Assembly (NCBI GenBank): GCA_035529075.1
Contig: DATKXK010000001.1
Span: 1 to 61,425, forward strand
From: Acidobacteriota bacterium
GTDB taxonomy: Bacteria > Zixibacteria > MSB-5A5 > GN15 > FEB-12
Direction: 5' to 3'
DNA: 61,425 bases
Each line of letters starts with the position of its first letter. Positions within the stretch are counted from its first letter, which is position 1. A program made the position numbers and the translations under genes. Shown here one piece after another: positions 9,263 to 18,494 of the stretch. The notes under the pieces are model-generated. The model did no database searches and was not told where the DNA came from. It saw nothing but the letters and a program-made list of their open reading frames with translations.

Positions 9263-10096
9263 ATGGACCAGGATCTGTATCAAGTTGATGTCTTTACGGA
9301 CAGGTATTTCCATGGCAACCCTGCCGGGGTATGTATTCTTCAGGGGCCTGCAAGTGTGGATTGGATGCAGGATGTAGCCGCTGAGATGAATCTGTCCGAA
9401 ACCGCATTTCTTTATCCGGAGGGAGAAGGGTTTCGCCTGCGGTGGTTTACGCCGCAAACGGAAGTGGATTTGTGCGGTCACGCTACTGTAGGGAGTGCGC
9501 ACGTTCTTTGGGAGACCGAGAGCCTGCCGCGCTCACGCCGCATCCGGTTTTTCACGAACAGCGGGGAATTGACCGCCGAGTGGGACAACGGATCGATTAC
9601 TGTCGATTTCCCCGCTATACCTACGGTTGAGGCCGATCCACCGGATGGATTGATGGAGGCACTCGGGGTGGCAGGTGAGTGGTTTGGCATGGGAGATCAG
9701 CATTACCTGGTGCAAGTGCGATCTGAGACCGATGTCCGGTCCGCCCGACCTGATTATACTGCGCTCGCACGAGTAGCCGATCGCCCCGTCATCCTGTCAA
9801 GCCGAGCTTCTTCACCTCAGTATGACATTGTCTCCCGTTTCTTTGCACCTTGTATTGGGATCAACGAGGATCCGGTGACGGGCTTTGCCCACTGCTGCCT
9901 GGGGCCGTTTTGGGGGGTGAGGCTTGGTCGGAACACCATCTGCGCCCACCAGGCGTCTACCAGAACGGGTGATGTATTCGTAACCCTGCGTGAGAACAGG
10001 GTTCTGCTCACCGGCAATGCCCTCACCGTGTTTCGAATCAAGCTTCTCCCGGACGTGGCTAGCACCAATAGTCCTGTGGCTGAAAACGGAGTGTGA
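9263..10096 (+). CDS. PhzF-family isomerase/epimerase
   Basis: The 277-residue protein belongs to the PhzF family (diaminopimelate-epimerase-like fold). The N-terminus QVDVFTDRYFHGNPAGVCIL and the motif NLSETAFLYP with the catalytic-type Glu near residue 46 are diagnostic. FRLRWFTPQTEVDLCGHATV and the late EDPVTGFAHCCLGPF complete the pattern. Where many members have GSA after TG the sequence has GFAHC, as in a common subgroup. Family enzymes isomerise small carbon-ring or amino-acid-derived compounds; the substrate here is unknown. The ATG is preceded by AAAGGAG at a good distance. It is probably controlled by the divergent LysR gene. Confidence 0.85.
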   Translation: MDQDLYQVDVFTDRYFHGNPAGVCILQGPASVDWMQDVAAEMNLSETAFLYPEGEGFRLRWFTPQTEVDLCGHATVGSAHVLWETESLPRSRRIRFFTNSGELTAEWDNGSITVDFPAIPTVEADPPDGLMEALGVAGEWFGMGDQHYLVQVRSETDVRSARPDYTALARVADRPVILSSRASSPQYDIVSRFFAPCIGINEDPVTGFAHCCLGPFWGVRLGRNTICAHQASTRTGDVFVTLRENRVLLTGNALTVFRIKLLPDVASTNSPVAENGV

Positions 10097-10157
10097 TGGA
10101 GGCGCAGAAATGCTTCCTGAGCACCCTGCCTTGCGGCCCGATATGTCGGATTGGTGA

Positions 10158-10511
10158 AGGAGATGCTCGCGGCCCACTTTTCAGGATTGCCGCCTGCGGG
10201 ATAATCTCGGGCCCAGCTATGGGGGGACCGTTTATCTCAGTGCATCCGACGCTGTTTTCGCTCGGTGTGAATTCATCGGTAGCTACGGCATATGGGGCGG
10301 GGTGTTAAAGGGGGGGCGCCGTTTCATGGGGCGCTTGATCTTCATTGGACTCCCTTACTGTGCGAAGAAGACAGTCGTTGCGGAAACAACTCCTGGAATC
10401 ATGCAATCTCTTGCGCATTCCTCGGAGACCGGTTTGGCCGGTCGCGCAGGGAAAATGGCCGGCAGGCCAGAGTTCCCCGGCCTGAAATATCGTGGACTTT
10501 TTGGTCCATAG
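10158..10511 (+). pseudogene. Relic of a right-handed beta-helix repeat protein
   Basis: This frame is open from a TGA at 10155 to a TAG at 10509-10511. It reads SRPTFQDCRLRDN, then YGGTVYLSASDAVFARCEFI, then GSYGIWGG: the S-P-x-F-x-x-C / GGxVYxxxS / C-x-F rhythm of secreted parallel beta-helix proteins. Only about two coils remain before the sequence becomes unrecognisable around 10312. No start or ribosome-binding site is present. It is a fragment of a longer gene, perhaps broken when the downstream FG-GAP gene arrived. The rest of 10097-10697 holds nothing else I can support. Confidence 0.5.
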
Positions 10512-10697
10512 TGCCTATATTAACGCGTCATCTACGGCCCTGATCAACCTGCTGTCCACCACTCGACCTGGCAGCGGAATTGACCACTTCACGCTGAGGG
10601 GCTGGAGAATCCCTGCTGTGGGGGCGGGTGCGTTTTGAAACACGACGCTAAATGTCTGAGTTGCATTGCAGAAAACAAAACACCAGGGGAGATAAAG

Positions 10698-12788
10698 ATG
10701 AAAAACGTACTCAGATCAGGGTGTATCCTGGCGCTGTGGATGATGGTGGGAATGGTACCGGTCATACCTGATGCCCTGGCCGATGAACCATTGTTCGGCG
10801 AAAGGATCGATTATGGTACAGGAGATGGTCCGCACTCTGTCTTCTCGATTGATCTTGACGGGGATGGTGACAATGACCTGGCGGTAGCGAACATGGGCTC
10901 TTACAATGTCTCCATTCTGAAGAATAACGGTGACGGGAGTTTTCAAACGGCGGTCGACTATGACGCAGGAGCTTTGCCGCACTCTGTCTTCTCGATCGAT
11001 CTTGACGGGGATGTTGATAATGACCTGGCGGTAGCTGACTATGGGTCTGACAATGTTTCCATTCTGAAGAATAACGGTGACGGGACATTTCAGGCCGCGG
11101 TCGACTATGGCGCAGGAGATGATCCGCGCTCTGTCGTCTCGATTGATCTTGACGGGGATGGTGACAATGACCTGGCGACAGCGAACGAGGGCTCTAACGA
11201 TGTCTCCATTCTCAAGAATAACGGTGACGGGACATTTCAGGCCGCGGTCGGCTATGGCGCAGGAGATTACCCGAGCTCTGTTTTCTCGATCGATCTTGAC
11301 GGGGATGGTGACAATGACCTGGCGACAGCCAACTATATGTCTGCCAATGTTTCCATTCTGAAGAATAACGGTGACGGGACGTTTCAGACGGCGGTCGCCT
11401 ATGGCGCAGGAGATTATCCGTACTCTGTCTTCTCGATCGATCTTGACGGTGATGGTGACAATGACCTGGCGGTAGCGAACTTATACTCTGACAATGTTTC
11501 CATTCTGAAGAATAACGGTGACGGGACGTTTCTAACGGCGGTCAACTATGGCGCAGGAGATGGTCCGCACTCTGTCTTCTCGATTGATCTTGACGCGGAT
11601 GGCGACAATGACCTGGCGGTAGCGAACGCGGGCTCACAGAGTGTTTCCATTCTGAAGAATAACGGTGACGGGACGTTTCAAACGGCGGTCGACTATGGCG
11701 CAGGAGATGGTCCGTTCTCTGTCTTCTCGATTGATCTTGACGGGGATGGTGACAATGACCTGGCGGTAGCTAACGCGGGCTCTAACAATGTTTCCATTCT
11801 CATGAATAACAGTGACACGCTGTTTCAAACCGCGGTTGCCTATGCCGCGGGAGATGGTTCGTACTCTGTCTTCTCAATTGACCTTGACGGAGATGGTGAC
11901 AATGACCTGGCGGTAGCCAACAATTACTCTGCCAATGTTTCTGTCCTGATGAACAACGGTGACGGGACCTTTCAAACCGCGGTCGACTATGGGGCAGGAT
12001 ATTCTCCGGTCTCTGTCTTCTCGATTGATCTTGACGGGGATGGCGACAATGACCTGGCGGTAGCCAATGTGTCATCTGACACTGTTTCCATTCTGAAGAA
12101 TAACGGTGACGGGACCTTTGCTGCCGCGGTCGACTATGTTACAGGAGGTGGTCCGGTCTCTGTCTTCTCGATTGATCTTGACGGTGATGGTGACAACGAC
12201 CTGGCGACAGCCAACTATGCGTCTGCCAATGTTTCCATACTGAAGAACAACGGTGACGGGACGTTTGAAACCGCGGTCGACTATGGCGCAGGAGTTACTC
12301 CGTACTCTGTCTTCTCGATTGATCTTGACGGAGATGGTGACAATGACCTGGCGGTAGCGAATTATACGGCTAACAATGTGTCTGTCTTAAGGAACAACGG
12401 TGGCGGGACGTTTCAAACGCCGGTCGACTATGGCGCAGGAGATTATCCGGTCTCTGTCTTCTCGATTGATCTTGACGGGGACGGTGACAATGACCTGGCG
12501 GTCGCTAACAGTGAGTCTGACAATGTTTCCATTCTATTCAACCTGCTGGTCTCGTCCTGTTGCACGGGTATCACCGGGAACGTGGACGGTGATCCGGGTG
12601 AGATTGTGGATATCGGTGACCTCACATATCTTATTCGTTACCTTTTCATCCCGCCCAACGAACCGCCCGATTGCCTGCCGGAAGCGAATATCGACGGGGA
12701 TCCGGGAGAAGTCGTGGACATAGGCGATCTGACGGGGTTGATCGACTACCTGTTCATCAGCCACACGCCGCCGGCGGAGTGTCAATAG
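10698..12788 (+). CDS. Secreted FG-GAP/VCBS repeat protein with dockerin-like tail
   Basis: The 696-residue protein starts at the ATG at 10698 (GGGGAG six bases upstream), which begins a signal peptide ending near ALADE; an in-frame ATG at 10635 has neither. Residues about 38-615 are twelve 49-residue repeats, each with SVFSIDLDGDGDNDLAVAN and VSILKNNGDGTFQ, a calcium-binding FG-GAP blade motif; twelve blades would make about two seven-bladed propellers minus two. The C-terminus (about 620-696) carries two dockerin-like repeats, [17 protein letters not shown] and [17 protein letters not shown]. It converges on the zinc-finger/TPR gene of the sigma module. It is probably surface-located; ligand unknown. 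Confidence 0.85.
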   Translation: MKNVLRSGCILALWMMVGMVPVIPDALADEPLFGERIDYGTGDGPHSVFSIDLDGDGDNDLAVANMGSYNVSILKNNGDGSFQTAVDYDAGALPHSVFSIDLDGDVDNDLAVADYGSDNVSILKNNGDGTFQAAVDYGAGDDPRSVVSIDLDGDGDNDLATANEGSNDVSILKNNGDGTFQAAVGYGAGDYPSSVFSIDLDGDGDNDLATANYMSANVSILKNNGDGTFQTAVAYGAGDYPYSVFSIDLDGDGDNDLAVANLYSDNVSILKNNGDGTFLTAVNYGAGDGPHSVFSIDLDADGDNDLAVANAGSQSVSILKNNGDGTFQTAVDYGAGDGPFSVFSIDLDGDGDNDLAVANAGSNNVSILMNNSDTLFQTAVAYAAGDGSYSVFSIDLDGDGDNDLAVANNYSANVSVLMNNGDGTFQTAVDYGAGYSPVSVFSIDLDGDGDNDLAVANVSSDTVSILKNNGDGTFAAAVDYVTGGGPVSVFSIDLDGDGDNDLATANYASANVSILKNNGDGTFETAVDYGAGVTPYSVFSIDLDGDGDNDLAVANYTANNVSVLRNNGGGTFQTPVDYGAGDYPVSVFSIDLDGDGDNDLAVANSESDNVSILFNLLVSSCCTGITGNVDGDPGEIVDIGDLTYLIRYLFIPPNEPPDCLPEANIDGDPGEVVDIGDLTGLIDYLFISHTPPAECQ
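10809..12540 (+). repeat. Twelve tandem 147-bp coding repeats
   Basis: The FG-GAP units are 147 bp each with no length change from one to the next, and long runs of identical DNA recur in most units (for example GATCTTGACGGGGATGGTGA and AATGACCTGGCGGTAGC). Synonymous sites are largely identical, so the array is young or is being homogenised by recombination. Such arrays change copy number easily. Confidence 0.85.
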
Positions 12789-12892
12789 GGGACGGCCAGC
12801 GATAAGCCGACCTGCGAAACTGAATGCAGCTTGCCGGGGATTACCGCAGGACTCACTCAAGAAGCGGTACAATAACCGGGGGACGGATCAGA

Positions 12893-15184
12893 TCAGGACT
12901 TGCTTCTCAGGCGGGCCAGCCGTTCCGTAGCGTCCTGGACTGACCCGATACCGGGGTCGGCGTTCGTCCAGATGTCGAGAAATGTTTCGTATCGGGCGAT
13001 GGCCATGTCCACATCTCCCTTCTGCTCGTATGCCAGACCCAGATAGTAATATACTTTTACAGACAGGTTGCCGGAAAAGAGTCCGAGTGAGCTGTACACT
13101 TTGCTCAGGTCTTCGAAAGCCGCAATCGAGCGGTCGAGCTTGCCCAGTTCAAGGCGCGTTTTTGCGAGCATAAAGCGGCCGAAAAAGTCTCCGGACGCTT
13201 CGACTGCCTTCTCGAAGTGTACCTCGGCCAGGTCCGGGTTGCTCACGGCCAGTTCGAACAAGCCACGTGCTAAGTGGTACGAGGTCATTGGCCGCTCATT
13301 CTCCTCAAGGAACTCTTTGAGTTCTCGCACCACCTGCTCGGCCAATTCAACCTCGCCTTTCTCCGCAAGTAGCTGCGCGTATCTGCATCGATACTGTTCC
13401 CTGTCCTCCGGATAGATCCTGTGGTGAGCCTCCATGGCAAGCTCGATTTCCTGTATGGCTTGTTCGAGCTTCCCTTGCTCCCTGAAAACAGAAGACCTCA
13501 CCGCATGCTTGTGCCTGAGTTGTGATGTGACGCGGTCAATCCGGTCGGCACTCAAACCGTCGTTGAGCACGTCGAGAGCCTCTTCGAATTTTCCCTGATA
13601 CAGCGGTATGTAGGAAAGGTATAATCGGGCTGCGGAGCGCTGGATCTGATTTCCTTCCGCAACGAGAGCCCGGAGACAACTGTCGGCCAGAGTGTATTCC
13701 CCTTTGTAGATATACATGAATCCGAGATTCATCCATGAAGTGATAAAGTCCGGTTTTATCGCAACGGCCCGTCTGTAGGATTCAATAGCTTCATCGAGTC
13801 GGCCATGTCGGGCGCAGATCTCGCCCCGTGAGTCGTACGGGTTGGCCTCATCAGGCGCGACTTTAACATATTCGTCGATGGCCTGTATGGCCCTGTCACC
13901 ATCGCCGATTGCATCATAAGCATACGCGAGCTGGTTGAGAGCGATCCCATAACTCGGATCAATCTGTACGGCGCTGTCCAACAGCCTGATTGCCACGTCA
14001 TACTGACCCCGGGCAAATCGATATCGACCCATTCGATAGAACGCTTCCTTGTCATCCGGATAGCGCTGGACAGCCACCCGGAGTTCTTCGATAGCTTTCT
14101 CATAATCGCCGGAAAGAGCTGCGCTAAGACTTCTGATGTGATGTCCCTCTATCGGACTGGAGCCGTCTGAGAACTCGACCGCCCTGGCAATCAATCCCGT
14201 GTCCGCAAGTTGAGCCAGGTAGTAATAGGCCATAGCGAAGGTGGAGTCGAGATCCAATGCATGCCTGAAGTATACTTCCGCCTCACCGTAGTACAGTTTG
14301 TTATAGTACTCCACACCTTTTAAATAATTGTAATATGCTTCCCTGGAGTCAGTAGTAACCTCAGCCACCAGCCGATCCGGCCCCCAGTCCGCGGTCGTTG
14401 GAGGCGGCAGCATCCGCCTGACTTCCACTGTGAGCTTGTCCACCAGGCCGAAAATACTCTCGTCAGGCTCACCGGTTATCCGGTGCGAAGCCAGTGTCAG
14501 ACCGCTTGAAACCTCCACAAGCTGGATCGTGATGACAGGCCGTGGTTGCATCTTCAGGATACTTCCGGTGATCATCCATGTGGCCCGCGCTCGACGCGCC
14601 ACTTCTGCTGCCGTGTTCTTGTCCAGGGTCTTGGCACCGTCCTGGCCCAGCAGTTTGAGAATGTCGTGCAATCTCTGGCTCGAGACAACCTGCAAATACT
14701 GCGATTGAGATAGATCGGTGATAAAGAGGTTCGTCACTATCTCTCCAAGCGCTGCGATACCCGAGGAGTCCGCGAGGTTTTCAAAGTACATTACGGCCAG
14801 CCGGTTCTCCGCAGCAACAGCCCGGTCCGAAGGCTGAAACTCGATACGCCATGGCTTGAGCACCAACAGCAGGACAATTGCGGAAACCAGGGCGGCAAAT
14901 CGCAGAGCCACCGAGGCTCTTCGTCTGAGCTTAGGCGATAGCCGCCTCGCGGAATCTGTGCGTTCGGCGGCTTGTTCTTCCGTGATAATTGAGCGAATGC
15001 ACTCCCGTGCCTCAGGATCATCTCTTATTAACCGGCCCATGGCCTGGAAGTCCCGTACGCGTTCATAGCAGTGGGCACAGTCGAGAATGTGTATCTCAAC
15101 CTCCCGACGTTCCGCTTCGCCCAGCATGTTCAGCTCATAGGCGAGTAGCATGCGCGATATGCGGCTGTCACTGCACTTACTCAT
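12893..15184 (-). CDS. Zinc-finger anti-sigma-like membrane protein with FlgO-like and TPR domains
   Basis: The 763-residue protein starts with a zinc-finger anti-sigma motif: His32-x3-Cys36-x2-Cys39 in EIHILDCAHC. A single membrane segment follows at about 91-111 (LRFAALVSAIVLLLVLKPW). A FlgO/TolB-like alpha/beta domain covers about 120-250 (LAVMYFENLADSSGIAALGE), followed by some ten TPR units to the C-terminus. Predicted topology puts the zinc finger in the cytoplasm and the TPRs in the periplasm. Its ATG lies inside the end of the sigma-factor gene (8-bp overlap), so the two are translationally coupled. It probably binds and restrains that sigma factor. A paralogue lies at 33411-35711. 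Anti-sigma activity is inferred, not shown. Confidence 0.8.
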   Translation of the reverse strand: MSKCSDSRISRMLLAYELNMLGEAERREVEIHILDCAHCYERVRDFQAMGRLIRDDPEARECIRSIITEEQAAERTDSARRLSPKLRRRASVALRFAALVSAIVLLLVLKPWRIEFQPSDRAVAAENRLAVMYFENLADSSGIAALGEIVTNLFITDLSQSQYLQVVSSQRLHDILKLLGQDGAKTLDKNTAAEVARRARATWMITGSILKMQPRPVITIQLVEVSSGLTLASHRITGEPDESIFGLVDKLTVEVRRMLPPPTTADWGPDRLVAEVTTDSREAYYNYLKGVEYYNKLYYGEAEVYFRHALDLDSTFAMAYYYLAQLADTGLIARAVEFSDGSSPIEGHHIRSLSAALSGDYEKAIEELRVAVQRYPDDKEAFYRMGRYRFARGQYDVAIRLLDSAVQIDPSYGIALNQLAYAYDAIGDGDRAIQAIDEYVKVAPDEANPYDSRGEICARHGRLDEAIESYRRAVAIKPDFITSWMNLGFMYIYKGEYTLADSCLRALVAEGNQIQRSAARLYLSYIPLYQGKFEEALDVLNDGLSADRIDRVTSQLRHKHAVRSSVFREQGKLEQAIQEIELAMEAHHRIYPEDREQYRCRYAQLLAEKGEVELAEQVVRELKEFLEENERPMTSYHLARGLFELAVSNPDLAEVHFEKAVEASGDFFGRFMLAKTRLELGKLDRSIAAFEDLSKVYSSLGLFSGNLSVKVYYYLGLAYEQKGDVDMAIARYETFLDIWTNADPGIGSVQDATERLARLRSKS

Positions 15185-15722
15185 GGTGACGACGTTCCCC
15201 CTTTGTTAGGCAATTTTCCAGCATGGACCGGGCCCTCGAAAGCACTACGTAATAATAGGCCTTGTTCAGTTGGAGCTTGTCGCATATTTCGTCGCTGCCG
15301 TAGCCTTGATAACTTAGATTGAGGATCCTGGCAAACCTGCGATTCGCTCGTGCCACTTCGGTGAGGCACTGAAGCATGTGCTGTCTCACTATCGGGTCAA
15401 GGTCGGTAGAGCGGCTGTGACAGTCACTGTCAGGAAGAGACCCAAAATGCTTCTGCCGCGTGCGCTCGGTCTTAAAATAATCCATGACCTTATGCTCGAG
15501 AACCTTGTAGGCCCAGCCGGCAAAACTGATCTGGAAATCAACTGCGCCGTGTTTCTCGGCAATCGTCGCGAGAGCCTGCTGCACGACATCCTCTGAATCT
15601 TCCCTGTTTCGTATTCTTTGTTGAACGAACAGCCGGAACCTATCAGAAAGGTGCTGAAATAGCTGTGTTTCGGCCTCTCTATGGCCTTCTCTCACTCTGC
15701 GGTACAAGGATTCAATGCTCAT
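15177..15722 (-). CDS. ECF-type RNA polymerase sigma factor
   Basis: The 181-residue protein has a sigma-70 region 2 (FRLFVQQRIRNREDSEDVVQ, then FAGWAYKVLEHKVMDYFKTE) and a region 4 helix-turn-helix (FARILNLSYQGYGSDEICDK onward). Size and domain content match extracytoplasmic-function sigma factors. The ATG at 15722 has only a weak ribosome-binding site. It overlaps the downstream zinc-finger/TPR gene by 8 bp and is divergent from the SBBP dockerin gene at 15904. The 181-bp gap between them is the obvious place for its target promoter. Its closest relative in the window is 35708-36268. Confidence 0.88.
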   Translation of the reverse strand: MSIESLYRRVREGHREAETQLFQHLSDRFRLFVQQRIRNREDSEDVVQQALATIAEKHGAVDFQISFAGWAYKVLEHKVMDYFKTERTRQKHFGSLPDSDCHSRSTDLDPIVRQHMLQCLTEVARANRRFARILNLSYQGYGSDEICDKLQLNKAYYYVVLSRARSMLENCLTKGERRHHE

Positions 15723-15903
15723 CGGTGCCTGGTGCCTTCAAGCTCGTCGGAACCATACCGCATTTCCTTGCCGCAGTCAAGTGTGGCGCTTTTAGCGCCG
15801 GGATTCCGCTGACCTCTTCCGCAGGAAGATAGAATACTGTGGCTGGGTCAACATTAGTAGGTAGAGATCTATAGGAAAAACCGAAAACTTCATAGGAGTA
15901 ATC

Positions 15904-17964
15904 ATGTTTCAACATTGCCACCGAAAACCGGCTTTGGCCTTGGCCGCCGCCGTCTGTTTGATGGCCAGCCCGGTTCCTGCCTTCGCTGAGGCATCCCAGC
16001 CGATGCGCTTGACGTATTTCGGCGGAAACGCCTCTGAGCTTGCCTTTCCGCGCGTGGCTACCGCTGTAGGACATGACGGGTCCGTTTATATTGCAGGCTA
16101 CACTACCTCTGAAGACCTTTTAGCATCCGCGACCGCGGTCTACGGGGATGATGTCTCCGGGGAAGAGGCGTTTGTGGCGAGGTTCTCGAGCGATTTGTCA
16201 ACCCTGCTGGGCCTGGCCGTTCTGACCGGCAGCGGGGATGACCGAGCAACATCGGTCGCCGTCGATGAAGCAGGCCGCGTCTACGTGGGTGGACACACAA
16301 CCTCGGAGGGCTTCCCGTATATTTCCGGAAGTTACGATACCACGTACAACGGCACCGGCTCCAGTCCTTACGGTAACGGTGACGTTTTTGTGGCCAGGTT
16401 TGACAGCGAGTTGTTTGAACTACAGGCCTGTACTTTTCTTGGAGGGGCTGGCGCTGACTACTCCCATTGCATGGTCCTGAATGGGGCCGGGTTAGTATGC
16501 ATCTCCGGCAGTACGAACTCCAGCGATTTCCCGGTGTCGCCGGATGCTTACGATACGACACGTAGTCCTTCGGGTAGCTTCGGCTTGGATGTCTTTATCT
16601 CCGTGCTTGATGCTGACCTGGAGACCCTTGTAGCTTCCACTTACTTCGGAGGAACCGCCGATGACTTCACCGAGGCCATCGTCGTGTCCGCCGCAGGTGA
16701 TATCTATGTCTCCGGCTGGACCAATTCAATGAGTTTCCCATTGGTGTCAACCTGCTACGACCTCACTTACAACGGAGGAATGTACGATTCCTTCATTTCG
16801 AAGCTGGACGGCAATCTCACCACCCTGATTGCTTCAACCTTCCTGGGTGGCAACTACTGGGACATGGTTTACTCCATCTGTCTCGATGGCAGTGGCTCCG
16901 TCTTCGTCACGGGTCATACCGCCTCCAAGTACGATTTTCCGTATACACCGGACGCTTACGATACGCTGTATAACGGGGTGCTCAACCAGGGTGCGACCGA
17001 TGACTGTTTCGTGTCCAAGTTCGACGAAAACCTGACGGTGTTATCAGCCTCCACGTTTCTCGGCGGCCAGAACTGGGATTGTGGGTTCACAATGGTGCTC
17101 GACGACAGCGGCTACGTCTTTGTGGGTAACCACACCAACTCCCTGGACTTTCCCACCAGCCCCGTGACCTACGACGCCGACTATAACGGCGGCCAGTACG
17201 ATCTGACTATTGTCAGGCTCAACAACGATTTGTCCGAGCTTCTGTTTTCCTCCTACCTCGGCGGACAGGAAAGAGAGTACTATCCGGGACTGGCTCTGGA
17301 CACAGCCACGAACCTGTTCGCGGCCGCCGCCACCGGATCAAGTGACCTGCCCTATTCCTCGGATGCCTTCGACACCAGCCTGAACGGCAGCCGGGACATC
17401 ATGGTGGCGTTCCTGCCGAAAGGGTACTGGGTCGACACCGATGGCGATGGCCATCTTGATGTGTTCGATAACTGCCCGCTCGTTCCCAACCCGGATCAGG
17501 AAGATTCAGACGATGACGCCGTCGGCGACAGTTGCGATGTGTGCCAAGGGCATGACGACAACGCTGATGCGGACGGTGATCTTGTACCCGACGGATGCGA
17601 TGACTGTACCGATACTGACGGCGATGGCTACGGCAATCCAGGCTACCCGTTCAATACCTGCGATGATGACAACTGCCCGGATGTTTACAATCCCGGTCAG
17701 GAGGACAACGATGGCGATGGGACAGGCAACGCCTGCTGCTGTGCGAACGGGACGGGCAACGTTGATGGTGATCCGGGAGAGATCGTTGACATCGGCGACC
17801 TGACCCGTCTGATAGGCTATCTCTTCATCAGCCAGGACCCCCTGGGTTGTCCGGGTGAGGCGAATATCGACGGCGACGAGGCTGGTGTCGTCGACATCGG
17901 CGACCTGACGAAGTTGATCGACTACCTGTTCATCAGCAACACGCCCCCGGCGGTCTGCCTGTAG
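15904..17964 (+). CDS. Secreted SBBP beta-propeller protein with TSP3-like and dockerin-like tail
   Basis: The 686-residue protein starts at the ATG at 15904 with AGGAG five bases upstream and a signal peptide ending near PAFAEA. Residues about 35-505 are a row of SBBP propeller repeats ([45 protein letters not shown]). Then come aspartate-rich, thrombospondin-type-3-like repeats ([20 protein letters not shown]), followed by two dockerin-like repeats ([17 protein letters not shown] and [11 protein letters not shown]). It is transcribed away from the sigma gene and ends in a strong terminator. The protein is probably exported and calcium-dependent; its partner is unknown. Confidence 0.85.
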   Translation: MFQHCHRKPALALAAAVCLMASPVPAFAEASQPMRLTYFGGNASELAFPRVATAVGHDGSVYIAGYTTSEDLLASATAVYGDDVSGEEAFVARFSSDLSTLLGLAVLTGSGDDRATSVAVDEAGRVYVGGHTTSEGFPYISGSYDTTYNGTGSSPYGNGDVFVARFDSELFELQACTFLGGAGADYSHCMVLNGAGLVCISGSTNSSDFPVSPDAYDTTRSPSGSFGLDVFISVLDADLETLVASTYFGGTADDFTEAIVVSAAGDIYVSGWTNSMSFPLVSTCYDLTYNGGMYDSFISKLDGNLTTLIASTFLGGNYWDMVYSICLDGSGSVFVTGHTASKYDFPYTPDAYDTLYNGVLNQGATDDCFVSKFDENLTVLSASTFLGGQNWDCGFTMVLDDSGYVFVGNHTNSLDFPTSPVTYDADYNGGQYDLTIVRLNNDLSELLFSSYLGGQEREYYPGLALDTATNLFAAAATGSSDLPYSSDAFDTSLNGSRDIMVAFLPKGYWVDTDGDGHLDVFDNCPLVPNPDQEDSDDDAVGDSCDVCQGHDDNADADGDLVPDGCDDCTDTDGDGYGNPGYPFNTCDDDNCPDVYNPGQEDNDGDGTGNACCCANGTGNVDGDPGEIVDIGDLTRLIGYLFISQDPLGCPGEANIDGDEAGVVDIGDLTKLIDYLFISNTPPAVCL

Positions 17965-17994
17965 CGGCACGCTGAGATAACCGAGAGAGACGAG

Positions 17995-18022
17995 GGCCCT
18001 GCCGGTTCGGCAGGGCCTTTTT
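17995..18022 (+). terminator. Rho-independent terminator of the SBBP gene
   Basis: A perfect 9-bp stem (GGCCCTGCC at 17995-18003, GGCAGGGCC at 18009-18017) with loop GGTTC is followed by five T residues, 31 bp after the stop codon. Confidence 0.9.
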
Positions 18023-18069
18023 GATACTGTGTGGGACTGCTCCTGCCTGATGCTTCACCGGGCAGCAGT

Positions 18070-18203
18070 AGGGCAGAACCCCTGCGGTTCTGCCCTGCCG
18101 TTACTAATATGCATTCCCCTTGACACAATATAGACCATATGGTATACTCTTGGTTCACCGGGGGTTGCATCTGAGAGTAGTTGATAGACGGGCTGGTGTC
18201 GGG
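18070..18203 (+). repeat. Repeat A, copy 1 (hairpin plus promoter)
   Basis: It begins with an 11-bp perfect inverted repeat (AGGGCAGAACC, loop CCTGC, GGTTCTGCCCT; 18070-18096). After an unrelated spacer comes an 86-bp block from 18118 to 18203 that recurs nearly unchanged at 19713-19798. The block starts with a consensus promoter. The hairpin lacks a T-run, so it may act as a boundary or protective structure and not as a terminator. Confidence 0.8.
18120..18148 (+). promoter_or_regulatory. Consensus sigma-70 promoter in repeat A copy 1
   Basis: TTGACA at 18120-18125 and TATACT at 18143-18148 are separated by exactly 17 bp. It points toward the split secreted-protein gene at 18495, with a leader of about 340 nt that includes repeat B. 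Confidence 0.75.
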
Positions 18204-18398
18204 TTTCTTTCCGTCTACGGGTGGCCGGAACCCAACCTACAAGCTTGAAAGCAAGAAGCCTGGCGCAAGCAGGTGGCCCGTGGGCTTGCCCCGGGTTTCC
18301 AGGAGCAACCCGTTTCGGCGAGTGTCTGGAAATCGGTGACAATTGCGTGGAGCGTGAGAGGCTACTAGAAACCCAGCGCGAGCGCTGGGCCACCCCGC

Positions 18399-18463
18399 GA
18401 CGGGTTGCGGAGGCGAGCGGACATGCGAGGGCGCCGGGCTTATCCGAGCTTGCGGGCGGCCGG
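18399..18463 (+). repeat. Repeat B, copy 1
   Basis: This 65-bp GC-rich block (starting GACGGGTTGCGGA and containing GCGAGCGGACATGCGAGGGC) recurs at 20551-20615 with about three mismatches. It lies about 195 bp after repeat A copy 1, with no supported gene between them, and ends 31 bp before the start at 18495. Confidence 0.75.
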
Positions 18464-18494
18464 AACCCGACCTGCGGGCTGGAGGAGATAACAG

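Noticed and set aside
10809-12540. Tandem 147-bp units as a CRISPR array
   Set aside because: The units are continuous coding sequence of an FG-GAP protein, far longer than CRISPR repeats, and there are no spacers or cas genes.
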